Below are positions 32,548-40,579 of a stretch of 64,000 nt of DNA, piece after piece. The position numbers and the translations under genes are program-made. Positions within the stretch are counted from its first letter, which is position 1. Each line of letters starts with the position of its first letter. Source of the stretch: VRUE01 sp963729995 (GTDB lineage: Bacteria; Actinomycetota; Thermoleophilia; Solirubrobacterales; 70-9); NCBI GenBank assembly GCA_963729995.1, contig CAVSPF010000003.1, positions 620,001 through 684,000 of the forward strand, read 5' to 3'. The notes under the pieces were generated by a model. It was given only the letters and a program-made list of their open reading frames with translations, had not been told where the DNA came from and did not search any database.

Positions 32548-34237
32548 GGTCGCGACTCCGACCCGCGCAGCCCCAGTTCTCGCGATCGCGGGGCTCACCT
32601 ACAGCTATCCGCAGGCTGGACGACCGGCCCTGGGCGAGGTCTCGCTGGAGCTGGGCACGGGAGAGTTCGCGCTCCTCGTGGGCCGTTCGGCCAGCGGCAA
32701 GACGACCCTGCTGCGCGCCGCCTGCGGCCTCGCCCCGCACTTCCATGGCGGCGAGATCGCCGGCAGCGTCAGTGTCGCCGGCATGGACGCGATTGCCTCG
32801 GGCCCGGGCGAGCTGGCCAGCGCGATCGGCTACGTCGCGCAGGATCCCGAGACCCAGGTCGTCTCGACCACCGTCGCGGCAGAGCTGGAGCTGCCGCTGG
32901 AGATGCGCGGCGAGTCGTCTGCCGGCCGCGCCCGCGCTGTCGAGGAGGTCGCCCTTGCCCTCGCGATGCCGCACCTCCTCAGCCGTACGGTCGACACGCT
33001 CTCCGGCGGCGAGCTGCAGCGCGTCGCCCTCGCCGCGGCCCTCGTAACCCGGCCAAAGCTGGTCCTGCTCGACGAGCCGACCTCCCAGCTCGATCCCGTC
33101 GCCGGCGACGAGCTGATCTGGCTGCTGCGCCGCCTCAACGAGGAGTGGGGGGTGACCATCCTCCTCGCCGAGCACCGGCTCGAGCGCTGCCTCGCCGCCG
33201 CCGACCGGGTGATCGCCATGGACGCCGGCGCGATCTCCTTCGACGGCCGGCCCAGTGACTTCCTCACCTGGGCACACGACTTCGACCCCGCTCTGAGCAC
33301 CCCCGCCGCACGTCTCTTCTCCCTCGCCGGCATCGAGCCGCTGCCAACCGGCGTCCGCCAGGCCCGCCAGATCCTCACGTCGACCAAAGGTGGAGGCGAG
33401 GGAGCCGGACCCCCTCCTCACTCAACTTGCTCCGGTGGTTCGTGGTCGGTCGTCCGCGATCGGATTGCCGGAGAAGTACAAGCCGTTCGGAGGGGGTCCG
33501 ACTCCCTTGCGAACCCGGCGGTCGAGGTGCGGGACCTGTGGGTGGAGCTGGAGAGCGGTGATGCGATGCGGGACGTCATCCGAGGAATCGACCTGAAGGT
33601 GCAGCGGGGAGAACGGGTTGCGCTGATGGGGCGCAACGGCGCTGGGAAGAGCACGCTGCTGCGGACGTTGGCGGGACTCGTGGAGCCGGTGAGGGGGAGG
33701 GTCGAGGTGCCCGATGGGATTGCGCTGCTGACGCAGAATCCCAGCGACTACCTAGTTCGCGAGCGGGTGGGGGAGGAGCTGCCCGGGGAGGCCGGCATGG
33801 CGGCGCTGCGCGTGGTTGGGCTCGAGCACGCGGTTGACGCCGACCCACGCGACCTCTCGGGAGGGGAGCGGCAGAGGCTGGCGCTGGCGATCGCCCTGGC
33901 CGGGCGAATGGAGGGTGAGGAGCTGCCCGGAATGGTGGCGCTCGATGAGCCGACTCGGGGCATGGACCGTGCTCGCAAGAACGACCTGGTGGGCCTGATC
34001 GAGCGGCTCGCATCGCGCGGAGCCGGCGTCGTCGTCGCCACCCACGACGTCGAGTTTGCGGCCGCGTTCGCGCAGCGCGTGGTGCTGCTTGGCGACGGGG
34101 TCGCGATCGCCGACGCCGACACGACCGAGGTCCTCTCGGGGGGCTGGTACTTCGCCACCGAGGTTGCCCGCGTCCTCGATCGGCCCGGGATCGTGACGCC
34201 CGAGCAGGGCGCCGCCGTCCTGACCGGGGAGGGCTGA
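32537..34237 (+). CDS. ecfA: Fused double ECF ATPase (EcfA1-EcfA2)
   Basis: The 566-residue protein contains two full ABC ATPase domains. The first has Walker A GRSASGKTT (residues 49-57), Q-loop AQDPETQ, signature LSGGELQR and Walker B LVLLDEP. The second has GRNGAGKST, TQNPSDY, LSGGERQR and MVALDEP. EcfA proteins power S-component release of vitamins; usually they are two genes. The linker (about residues 288-324) is encoded by a 109-nt imperfect palindrome. GTG 32537 has GGAGG 6 nt upstream. The stop overlaps the next ATG (TGATG). Confidence 0.92.
   Translation: MQPEVATPTRAAPVLAIAGLTYSYPQAGRPALGEVSLELGTGEFALLVGRSASGKTTLLRAACGLAPHFHGGEIAGSVSVAGMDAIASGPGELASAIGYVAQDPETQVVSTTVAAELELPLEMRGESSAGRARAVEEVALALAMPHLLSRTVDTLSGGELQRVALAAALVTRPKLVLLDEPTSQLDPVAGDELIWLLRRLNEEWGVTILLAEHRLERCLAAADRVIAMDAGAISFDGRPSDFLTWAHDFDPALSTPAARLFSLAGIEPLPTGVRQARQILTSTKGGGEGAGPPPHSTCSGGSWSVVRDRIAGEVQAVRRGSDSLANPAVEVRDLWVELESGDAMRDVIRGIDLKVQRGERVALMGRNGAGKSTLLRTLAGLVEPVRGRVEVPDGIALLTQNPSDYLVRERVGEELPGEAGMAALRVVGLEHAVDADPRDLSGGERQRLALAIALAGRMEGEELPGMVALDEPTRGMDRARKNDLVGLIERLASRGAGVVVATHDVEFAAAFAQRVVLLGDGVAIADADTTEVLSGGWYFATEVARVLDRPGIVTPEQGAAVLTGEG
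33399..33507. repeat. Imperfect palindrome encoding the linker between the two ATPase domains
   Basis: The arms 33399-33417 and 33489-33507 match as reverse complements at 18 of 19 positions (AGGGAGYCGGACCCCCTCC). An inner pair (ACTT-G-CTCCGG near 33424 and CCGGAGAAGT near 33464) extends the cruciform. The element stays in frame and adds about 36 residues rich in Gly, Pro and Ser. It looks like a small inserted repeat. Confidence 0.7.
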
Positions 34238-36195
34238 TGTCCTGGCAGGTGGCCAGCTTCCTGATCCTCGGCGCCGTCCTGCTCGGCGGCTTCGCCTGGT
34301 ACGAGCGTTCGCGCCCGCCGTCGCAGGTGGTCGCCCTGGTGGCGGCGCTGGCGGCGCTGGCGATCGCCGGCCGGCTCGCCTTCGCGGCGCTGCCCAACGT
34401 GAAGCCGACGACCGACATCGTCATCTTCGCCGGTTACGCGCTGGGGCCGGCGCCCGGCTTCGCGGTGGGTGCGCTCACCGGCCTCGTCTCCAACTTCTGG
34501 TTTGGCCAGGGCCCCTGGACCCCGTGGCAGATGGTGGCCTGGGGGCTGTGCGGGGTGCTGGGCGCGGCGCTGGCGCTCGGGGGGCGCAGGCCCGGCCGCC
34601 TCACCCTCGCCGCTGTCTGCGGCCTGGCTGGCATCGGCTTCGGCGCTCTGATGAACTTCTACGAAATGTCCTATGGAGGAGACCTATCGCTGCAGCGTTT
34701 CCTGGCCTTGGAGTCGCGCGCGATTCCCTTCGATGCCGCCCACGCGATCGGCAACATAACCCTCGCCCTGGTCGCCGGACCGGCGATGGTGCGGATGCTG
34801 GTTCGCTTCCGCGAACGGTTCGAGTGGCGCGCCGCGACGGTCGCGACGACCCTGCTGCTGGGCCTCGCGCTGGCGACGGCCCTGCCCGCGGGGGCGAGGG
34901 CCTCCGACACGTCCCCGGCGGTCAGCTGGCTGGTCTCGGCTCAGAACAGCGACGGAGGCTGGGGCTCGACGCCGGGCAGCGGGTCGACCGCCGCCACCAG
35001 CTGCTGGGCGATGCTGGGCCTGGAGGCCGCCGGCCGCAACCCGCTCGACGTCTCGCGCGGGGGGCACACGCCAGTCGACTTCCTGCGCGAACAGGTCAGC
35101 AAGCTGAGCAGCAGCGGCGACTTCGCCCGCACGATCCTCGCCCTGGAGGGGGCGGGCGTGGATCCCCGCTCGTTCGGCGGCCGCGACCTCGTCGCCGCGC
35201 TGGTCAAGCGCCGTGGGGCCGACGGTTCGTTCGAAGGCTGGCCGACCTCGACCGCGTTTGCCGTCATGGCCCTGCGGCAAGCTGGAGTGAGCGGCCTGCA
35301 GCGCTCGCTGGACTGGCTGGTCTCGGTGGAGAACCCCGATGGCGGCTGGGGGGACGTGCCCGGCGCTCCCAGCTCGGCTGACGTGACCGGTGCGGTGATG
35401 CAGGCGATGCCCAGTACGAACGCCGCCCAGCGCGGCCTGGCGTACCTGCGCAAGGTCCAGCGCCCAAGCGGTGGCTTTGCGCTTGGCGGCTCGGGCGCGG
35501 TGAACTCGCAATCCACCGCCTGGGCGGTGCAGGGGATGCTTGCGGTCGGCGCCAACCCCAACTCACCTGCCAGGGGCGGCAAGAGCGCTCTCGACTATCT
35601 CTCCAGGCGCCAGGCGGGCGACGGCCACTACACCTATTCGGACTCCAGCGACCAGACCCCCGTCTGGGTGACCGGCCAGGTCCTGGTTGCCGTCGCCGGC
35701 CAATCCTTCCCACTCAGTCCACCGCCGCGCAGCGCCAAGCCCGCTCCCGCCCAGCCGACGTTGCCTGGCGGTGGCCACCTGCCGTCGTCGGGCTCGACGG
35801 GGACCCTGCCCGGCTCGCCTCTGAGCGGTGGCCCGCCGTCTTCGTCGAACCCGACCGGAGCCGGATCGCCCTCCTCGGCGGAAGGGCTCCTGAAATCGCT
35901 GCGGGCAGGCGCCGGGGGCGCCGCGCCCGGGAGCGGGCCGCACTCGACCAAATCGTTCCCGGTGAAGCCGTCCGCGGCAGGCGGTCTCCCCCTCCTGCCC
36001 ACGGCACCGGGGGCGAAAGCGCCAGGTGGGGAACCAGGTTCGAGCCAGGCGAGCCCGCCCGCACCGGCGATCGAACCGTTCACGGTAAGCGACGGGTCGG
36101 GCCCGCAGCCCTGGACGCCGCTTGGGATCGGACTCGCCGCCGGCGGTCTCGCGCTTGGCAGCGTCATCTTCCTCGGCCGCCGCTTCGGCTGGTAG
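34237..36195 (+). CDS. ECF S component fused to an extracellular alpha/alpha-toroid (squalene-cyclase-like repeat) domain
   Basis: The 652-residue protein starts with an ECF S-component-like membrane domain (residues 1-190, with DIVIFAGYALGPAPGFAVG and GLVSNFWFGQGPWTP). A signal-peptide-like helix follows (ATVATTLLLGLALATALPAGARA, 200-222 in part). Next is a toroid of prenyltransferase/squalene-cyclase repeats (224-490; QNSDGGWG, ENPDGGWGD, RPSGGF, WAVQGML), a Pro/Ser-rich stalk (491-625) and a C-terminal helix (628-648). The toroid is the fold of the alpha-domain of intrinsic factor and transcobalamin. With riboswitch control and DUF4430 partners, B12 or a corrinoid is the likely substrate. 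The internal signal sequence suggests fusion of two genes. Confidence 0.85.
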   Translation: MSWQVASFLILGAVLLGGFAWYERSRPPSQVVALVAALAALAIAGRLAFAALPNVKPTTDIVIFAGYALGPAPGFAVGALTGLVSNFWFGQGPWTPWQMVAWGLCGVLGAALALGGRRPGRLTLAAVCGLAGIGFGALMNFYEMSYGGDLSLQRFLALESRAIPFDAAHAIGNITLALVAGPAMVRMLVRFRERFEWRAATVATTLLLGLALATALPAGARASDTSPAVSWLVSAQNSDGGWGSTPGSGSTAATSCWAMLGLEAAGRNPLDVSRGGHTPVDFLREQVSKLSSSGDFARTILALEGAGVDPRSFGGRDLVAALVKRRGADGSFEGWPTSTAFAVMALRQAGVSGLQRSLDWLVSVENPDGGWGDVPGAPSSADVTGAVMQAMPSTNAAQRGLAYLRKVQRPSGGFALGGSGAVNSQSTAWAVQGMLAVGANPNSPARGGKSALDYLSRRQAGDGHYTYSDSSDQTPVWVTGQVLVAVAGQSFPLSPPPRSAKPAPAQPTLPGGGHLPSSGSTGTLPGSPLSGGPPSSSNPTGAGSPSSAEGLLKSLRAGAGGAAPGSGPHSTKSFPVKPSAAGGLPLLPTAPGAKAPGGEPGSSQASPPAPAIEPFTVSDGSGPQPWTPLGIGLAAGGLALGSVIFLGRRFGW

Positions 36196-36290
36196 CCCCC
36201 AACCCGCCGACGGCCGAAAACCCACGCACATCGTGGGAAATCGGACCATCGGCAGGAGGGGAGGGGTTGGCGGCCTATACCCTCGGGGTC

Positions 36291-36800
36291 ATGGAGGTTG
36301 AGACCGCGATCCGGACTCGCCGCACTCATAAGGCGTTCGGCTCCGAGCCGCTCACGCGGGAGGAGATCGAGGAGCTGCTGGAGCTGGCGCGCTGGGCACC
36401 CAACCATCACCTGACCGCGCCCTGGCGCTTCCGCGTGGTCGGGCCGGAGGCGCTGCAGCGGCTGAAGCAGGCGGCGGGGCCCGAGGGCGCCGCCAAGCTC
36501 GACCGCGCTCCGACGATGGTCGTGGTCTCCTGCGCGCTCGGCGGTGAGCCTGTCCAGGACGAGGAGGACCTGCATGCAACCGCGGTGGCCTCATACATCG
36601 TCCTGCTCGCGGCGCACGCCCGCGGGCTGGCCGGCTACTGGCGGACGCCGGCGGTGCTGCGCAGCGAGGCGGGACGGCGCGCGGTGGCGCTTCCCGACGG
36701 AGAGCGCTTCGTCGGTCTCCTGCATCTCGGCAGGGGGCGCCAGGGGAGGGAGGCGCCGTCGCGCCCCCCCGTCGAGCAGACGACGGTCTTCCTCGCCTGA
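36291..36800 (+). CDS. Nitroreductase-family FMN oxidoreductase
   Basis: The 169-residue protein is a compact nitroreductase fold. It has IRTRRTHKAF (FMN phosphate contact), ARWAPNHHLTAPWRFRVV (typical FMN site) and a C-terminal GLLHLGRG (flavin contact). It should reduce substrates with NAD(P)H; the natural substrate is unknown. TACCCT lies 7 nt before the ATG and no ribosome site is present, so the mRNA may be leaderless. The stop overlaps the glpD start (TGATG). Confidence 0.85.
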   Translation: MEVETAIRTRRTHKAFGSEPLTREEIEELLELARWAPNHHLTAPWRFRVVGPEALQRLKQAAGPEGAAKLDRAPTMVVVSCALGGEPVQDEEDLHATAVASYIVLLAAHARGLAGYWRTPAVLRSEAGRRAVALPDGERFVGLLHLGRGRQGREAPSRPPVEQTTVFLA

Positions 36801-38503
36801 TGCTCTCCCGTGTCGCAGCGCTGGAGGCGATCGCCGGGCAGCGCTTCGAGGTGGTCGTGATCGGCGGCGGAATCACCGGCGCCGGCGTGGCCCTCGACGC
36901 CGCCTCGCGCGGTTACTCGGTGGCGCTGCTCGAGCGCGACGATTACGCCGCCGGCACCTCCAGCCGCTCCTCGAAGATGGTCCACGGCGGCCTGCGCTAC
37001 CTGCAGAACTTCGACCTGGGCCTGGTTCGCGAGGCCCTGCTGGAGCGCCAGCTGATGGTCCAGCTGGCTCCGCACCTCGTCTATCCGACCCCGTTCCTCG
37101 TCCCCTCGCTGGGAGAGGAGCGCCGCGACCGCCGCGTCGGCATCGGCCTCAACATGTACGACGTGATGGCTACGACCCGCGTCGGGCGCAGCCGCCGTGA
37201 GATGCGCAGCGCCAGGGAGGACGACGAGGACTCCTACTGGTCGCCGGACCGCCACCGGACGATCGATCGCGACGAGGTGGTGGAGATGGTCCCGTCGCTG
37301 GCCCCGCGCGATCCCAAGGACGCCTACCTCTTCTATGACTGTCAGACCGACGATGTTCGCCTTGTCCTCACCGTCCTGGGGGAGGCGGAGCGCTTCGGCG
37401 CGGTGATGCTGAACGGCGCCGAGGTGACCGAGGTGATCTCCAGCGGCGGCCTCGCCCGCGGCGTCGCCTTCGTGGAGGCCGAGTCCGGCGAGCGCTTCGA
37501 GGTCGAGGCTGACAACGTCGTCAACGCGACCGGCGTCTGGGCCGACCGTGTCCGCCCGGAGGAGGTGCTCGAGGAGGAGGACGTGCCACGCATCGCTCCC
37601 AGTCGCGGCACCCACGTCCTCCTCGACCGGGCCGACCTCTCGACCGGCAGCGCCGCCTGCATCGTGCCGGCGGGCGAGAGCCGCGCGATCTTCGCCCTGC
37701 CCTGGTACGGCCGCACCCTGGTTGGCACCACCGACAACGACTTCGACGGGGATATCGACAACCCCCGTCCCGGCGACGAGGAAATCGCCTACCTGCTCGA
37801 TGCGGTCAATGCCTTCTTCGGGGTCTCGCTGACGCAATCCGATCTCGTCGGCGCCTACGCCGGGGTGCGCCCGCTGATCTCGACGGGCGACCCGAAGAAG
37901 TCGGTCGACATATCCCGCAAAGCGGAGCTGTACGAGACGTCGTCGGGAATGCTGACGATCACCGGCGGCAAGCTGACCACCTGGCGGCGGATGGCGAAGC
38001 AGACCGTCGATCGGCTGGTCGAGCGGGAGGGGCGCGAGGCTCCCTGCCACACGGCCGAGATTCCGCTGGGGATGGAGGCGCGCCCCGAGGACCTGGAGGC
38101 GCCGGACGGGCTGGGTGCCGAGTCGGTTTCCCAGCTCGCCTTTCGCTACGGGCACGCGGCGCGGGCGGTGCTGGATCTCGCCCGGAAGGACCCGCAGCTT
38201 GCGGCGCCGATCGTGGCGGGCCGTCCCGACCTCCTGGCGGAGGCCGTGATCGCGGCCCGCCACGAGCAGGCGCGTTGCGTCGCCGACGTCCTGCTGCGTC
38301 GCACCCGATTGGGGATCCTCGCGGCGCCGCAGCTGCGCACCGCGGAGGCAGCGCGCCCAGTCGCCGAGGCGATGGGCTCTGAGCTGGGCTGGTCGCGACG
38401 CCGCGTCAAGCGCGAGGCGGAGGCCTGGCCGCCCGCCGCGGCCACGGCGGGCATCGACCCCGCGGGGTCTGCCGCCTCAGCCTCGACTACGCTTGCGCCA
38501 TGA
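36800..38503 (+). CDS. glpD: Glycerol-3-phosphate dehydrogenase (FAD)
   Basis: The 567-residue protein has the FAD-binding start VVIGGGITGAGVALDAASRG, the family motif GTSSRSSKMVHGGLRYL, a second conserved region (GVRPLIS) and a C-terminal helical domain. GlpD oxidises glycerol-3-phosphate to dihydroxyacetone phosphate and passes electrons to quinone at the membrane. It is translationally coupled to the nitroreductase and overlaps the transaldolase gene by 4 nt. A role in glycerol or lipid-glycerol catabolism fits the adjacent sugar-phosphate enzyme. Confidence 0.93.
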   Translation: MLSRVAALEAIAGQRFEVVVIGGGITGAGVALDAASRGYSVALLERDDYAAGTSSRSSKMVHGGLRYLQNFDLGLVREALLERQLMVQLAPHLVYPTPFLVPSLGEERRDRRVGIGLNMYDVMATTRVGRSRREMRSAREDDEDSYWSPDRHRTIDRDEVVEMVPSLAPRDPKDAYLFYDCQTDDVRLVLTVLGEAERFGAVMLNGAEVTEVISSGGLARGVAFVEAESGERFEVEADNVVNATGVWADRVRPEEVLEEEDVPRIAPSRGTHVLLDRADLSTGSAACIVPAGESRAIFALPWYGRTLVGTTDNDFDGDIDNPRPGDEEIAYLLDAVNAFFGVSLTQSDLVGAYAGVRPLISTGDPKKSVDISRKAELYETSSGMLTITGGKLTTWRRMAKQTVDRLVEREGREAPCHTAEIPLGMEARPEDLEAPDGLGAESVSQLAFRYGHAARAVLDLARKDPQLAAPIVAGRPDLLAEAVIAARHEQARCVADVLLRRTRLGILAAPQLRTAEAARPVAEAMGSELGWSRRRVKREAEAWPPAAATAGIDPAGSAASASTTLAP

Positions 38504-39195
38504 GACTTTTCATCGACACCGGAAGCGTTGCCGAGGTTGAGGAGATCGCCGGCTGGGGGGTGCTCTCCGGAGCCACCACCAATCCCTCCCTGCTCGCCAA
38601 GGAGGACGGCGATCCCGGCCAGATCGTGCAGAGGATCTGCGACCTGGTGGGGGGGCCGGTTTCCGCCGAGGTCGTTTCCCAGGACGTGCAGGGGATGGTC
38701 GACGAGGGCCGGGCCCTGCACGAGCTGCACCGGCACGTCACGGTCAAGGTCCCCTTTTGCAGTGAGGGACTGGCCGCGGCTAAGGCGCTGACCGGCGAGG
38801 GCATCCCGGTCAATATGACGCTCGTCTTCTCGCCCAGCCAGGCGCTGCTGGCGGCGGCGGCTGGCGCGACCTACGTCTCCTGCTTCCTGGGCCGGCTCGA
38901 CGACATCTCAGTCGACTCGACGGTCGTCCTGACGGAGATCGCCGACGCGCTGCGCATCGGGGGGATGACGTCGGAGATCATCGCCGCTTCGATCCGCCAC
39001 CCCGAGCACGTCGTCGCGGCGGCGCGGGTCGGCTGCGAGATCGCCACCGTCCCGGCCAAGGTGCTGCGGCAGATGCTCAATCACCCGCTGACCGAGGCCG
39101 GCGCCGAGAAGTTCCGCCAGGACTGGCAGTCGCGACCCGAGTTCGGCGAATGGCTCAGCGAGCTGACGCGCAAGCGCCTGGCTGCGGCCGGTTGA
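38500..39195 (+). CDS. Transaldolase-family protein (fructose-6-phosphate aldolase-like)
   Basis: The 231-residue protein is in the small (FSA/TalC) branch of the transaldolase family. Key motifs are FIDTGSVAEVEE at the N-terminus, GATTNPSLL, the Schiff-base Lys in VTVKVPF (about residue 83), and AAAAGATYVSCFLGRLDD. It works on ketose phosphates, as transaldolase or aldolase. It overlaps glpD by 4 nt and also has TACGCT 6 nt before the ATG inside glpD, so it may have its own leaderless transcript. Confidence 0.9.
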   Translation: MRLFIDTGSVAEVEEIAGWGVLSGATTNPSLLAKEDGDPGQIVQRICDLVGGPVSAEVVSQDVQGMVDEGRALHELHRHVTVKVPFCSEGLAAAKALTGEGIPVNMTLVFSPSQALLAAAAGATYVSCFLGRLDDISVDSTVVLTEIADALRIGGMTSEIIAASIRHPEHVVAAARVGCEIATVPAKVLRQMLNHPLTEAGAEKFRQDWQSRPEFGEWLSELTRKRLAAAG

Positions 39196-39211
39196 ATAAC
39201 CTGCGGCGGCG

Positions 39212-39985
39212 ATGACGAAAGCGGAGCTGGAATCCAAGCACCTCGCCGAGCTGCACTCACTGGCGGCGGAGGTGGGAGTGCCGGGCTATCGGATGCTGGT
39301 TCGCGCCGAGCTGATCGAGAAGCTGCTAGCGCAGCAGCCGAAGAGCGAGCCGAAGCCGAAGCCGAAGCCCGAGCCTCGGCGCGAGCCGGCACGGCGCCGG
39401 CCGCGCGGTCGCGAGGAGAGGCCGCAGGAGCGCCGGGAGCGCCCGCGGTCGCCCGAGACTGCCGAGGCTGCGCCGCCCACGCCCGCCGGCGAGGCCGCAC
39501 CGGCGCGCCCCAGGCGCAGGCGTCGCCGCCGCTTCCGCCGCCGCAGGGGTGTGCGCGTCCACGACCTGCTGCTGCCTCCGACGCCGGGCCGTCAAACGAT
39601 CGTCTACGCCGAGAGTCGCGCGGCCTGCACGGCGCTTCTGCGCGAGGTGGCGGCGGAGCTGTCCGACGCCTCCAAGGGCCCCGACCCGGTTGCGTTGCTC
39701 GTCGATCCCAGTCCCGAGGAGCTGGCGGACTGGAAGCGCGAGGCGCCCCAGGTCGAGATCGTCGCCGCGGGCCAGGCCCGCCATGTCGACGACGCCCTGG
39801 CGCAGGCCACCCTGCGCGCCAACGGAGGTGAGGACGTGATCGTCTTGGTCGACTCGTTGAGCCGCTTCGTCGAGGCCTACGGAGACGCTGACGCGGCGAG
39901 GGAGCTGTTCGAGGCCGGGCGCGATGCCGGCCGCGCGGGCAATGGCTCGCTGACCGTGGTCGTCGCGGTCGAGCGCCCCAGCTGA
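39212..39985 (+). CDS. Rho-like protein with degenerate P-loop
   Basis: The 257-residue protein has a Rho N-terminal helical domain (residues 1-40), a long Arg/Pro/Glu-rich stretch (44-112) and a C-terminal part that follows the order of the Rho ATPase. VHDLLLPPTPGRQTIVY matches the region before Rho Walker A, but the P-loop (PPKAGKT in Rho) reads AESRAACT. PVALLVDPSPEELADW matches Rho LLIDERPEEV, VIVLVDSLSRF matches Rho Walker B LLDSITR, and GSLTVVVAV matches GSLTIIATA. The protein ends there, so the rest of Rho is missing. ATP binding is unlikely. It may be a modulator of Rho or an RNA-binding protein. Confidence 0.75.
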   Translation: MTKAELESKHLAELHSLAAEVGVPGYRMLVRAELIEKLLAQQPKSEPKPKPKPEPRREPARRRPRGREERPQERRERPRSPETAEAAPPTPAGEAAPARPRRRRRRRFRRRRGVRVHDLLLPPTPGRQTIVYAESRAACTALLREVAAELSDASKGPDPVALLVDPSPEELADWKREAPQVEIVAAGQARHVDDALAQATLRANGGEDVIVLVDSLSRFVEAYGDADAARELFEAGRDAGRAGNGSLTVVVAVERPS

Positions 39986-39989
39986 TCGG

Positions 39990-40457
39990 CTACCGGCGGT
40001 AGGCGATGCGGCGCCAGGACGGCTCTTTGGAGAGCTCGATCAACTCTGAGCTGCGGTCCGGCTGGACGTAGCCGAAGGTCTGGGTGCGCCCGTCGAAGAC
40101 GATGTCCAGCTCGCCCTCTTTGACCCGCTGATCGAGCCAGGCGCCGCGGAAGACGAGCCGGCGCAGCCAATGGACGAGGCTGCGGTTTGCGGGCCCGACC
40201 AGGTCGTCCCAGTTTTCGTTGATGTGCTCGCCGAGGTGGGAGGTGGGCTCCGCGATCTCGCCGTTCACGGCCAGGTCGAGCAGGTCGTCCAGCTCCTCCT
40301 GGCTGAGCCCCTGCTGGACGAAGCCAAGCTTCACCGCCGCCTGCTCGACGCGCTGGGCGAAGTCCTCCTCGTTGAAGGCGAAGCGAAGCTCGCCGTACTC
40401 GAGCACGTAGTCGGAGCCCGACTCGTAGTTGCCTCTTCGGGTCGTCTTCTTATTCAC
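39990..40457 (-). CDS. Hypothetical protein, 155 residues
   Basis: I do not recognise this family. The protein is acidic, predicted soluble, with helical middle (SQEELDDLLDLAVNG), several conserved-looking aromatic residues (ENWDDLV, LVHWLRRLVFRGAWLD) and a C-terminal FGYVQPDRS segment. It has no signal peptide or membrane helix. The GTG start overlaps a 19-codon upstream reading frame (GTGAATAA). It is convergent with the Rho-like gene, only 4 nt apart. Confidence 0.75.
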   Translation of the reverse strand: MNKKTTRRGNYESGSDYVLEYGELRFAFNEEDFAQRVEQAAVKLGFVQQGLSQEELDDLLDLAVNGEIAEPTSHLGEHINENWDDLVGPANRSLVHWLRRLVFRGAWLDQRVKEGELDIVFDGRTQTFGYVQPDRSSELIELSKEPSWRRIAYRR

Positions 40458-40509
40458 AGTTGAAGCCCATCAGCTCCCACAAGCCCAGCGGGAGCAGGTG
40501 CTGGATCAT
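40450..40509 (-). CDS. Possible 19-residue leaderless ORF upstream of the hypothetical gene
   Basis: A TACGAT box on the minus strand is followed after 7 nt by ATG and 19 codons (MIQHLLPLGLWELMGFNCE). The stop codon TAA overlaps the GTG start of the 155-residue gene by 8 nt, so translation could be coupled. It may be a leader peptide or a small protein; it could also be chance. Confidence 0.3.
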   Translation of the reverse strand: MIQHLLPLGLWELMGFNCE

Positions 40510-40579
40510 GCCTGTCATCGTAGCCCCGTGCTTCTGCGTGGCCACGCCTGAACGATGGTTTGCACCTGAGGCCTGTCCC

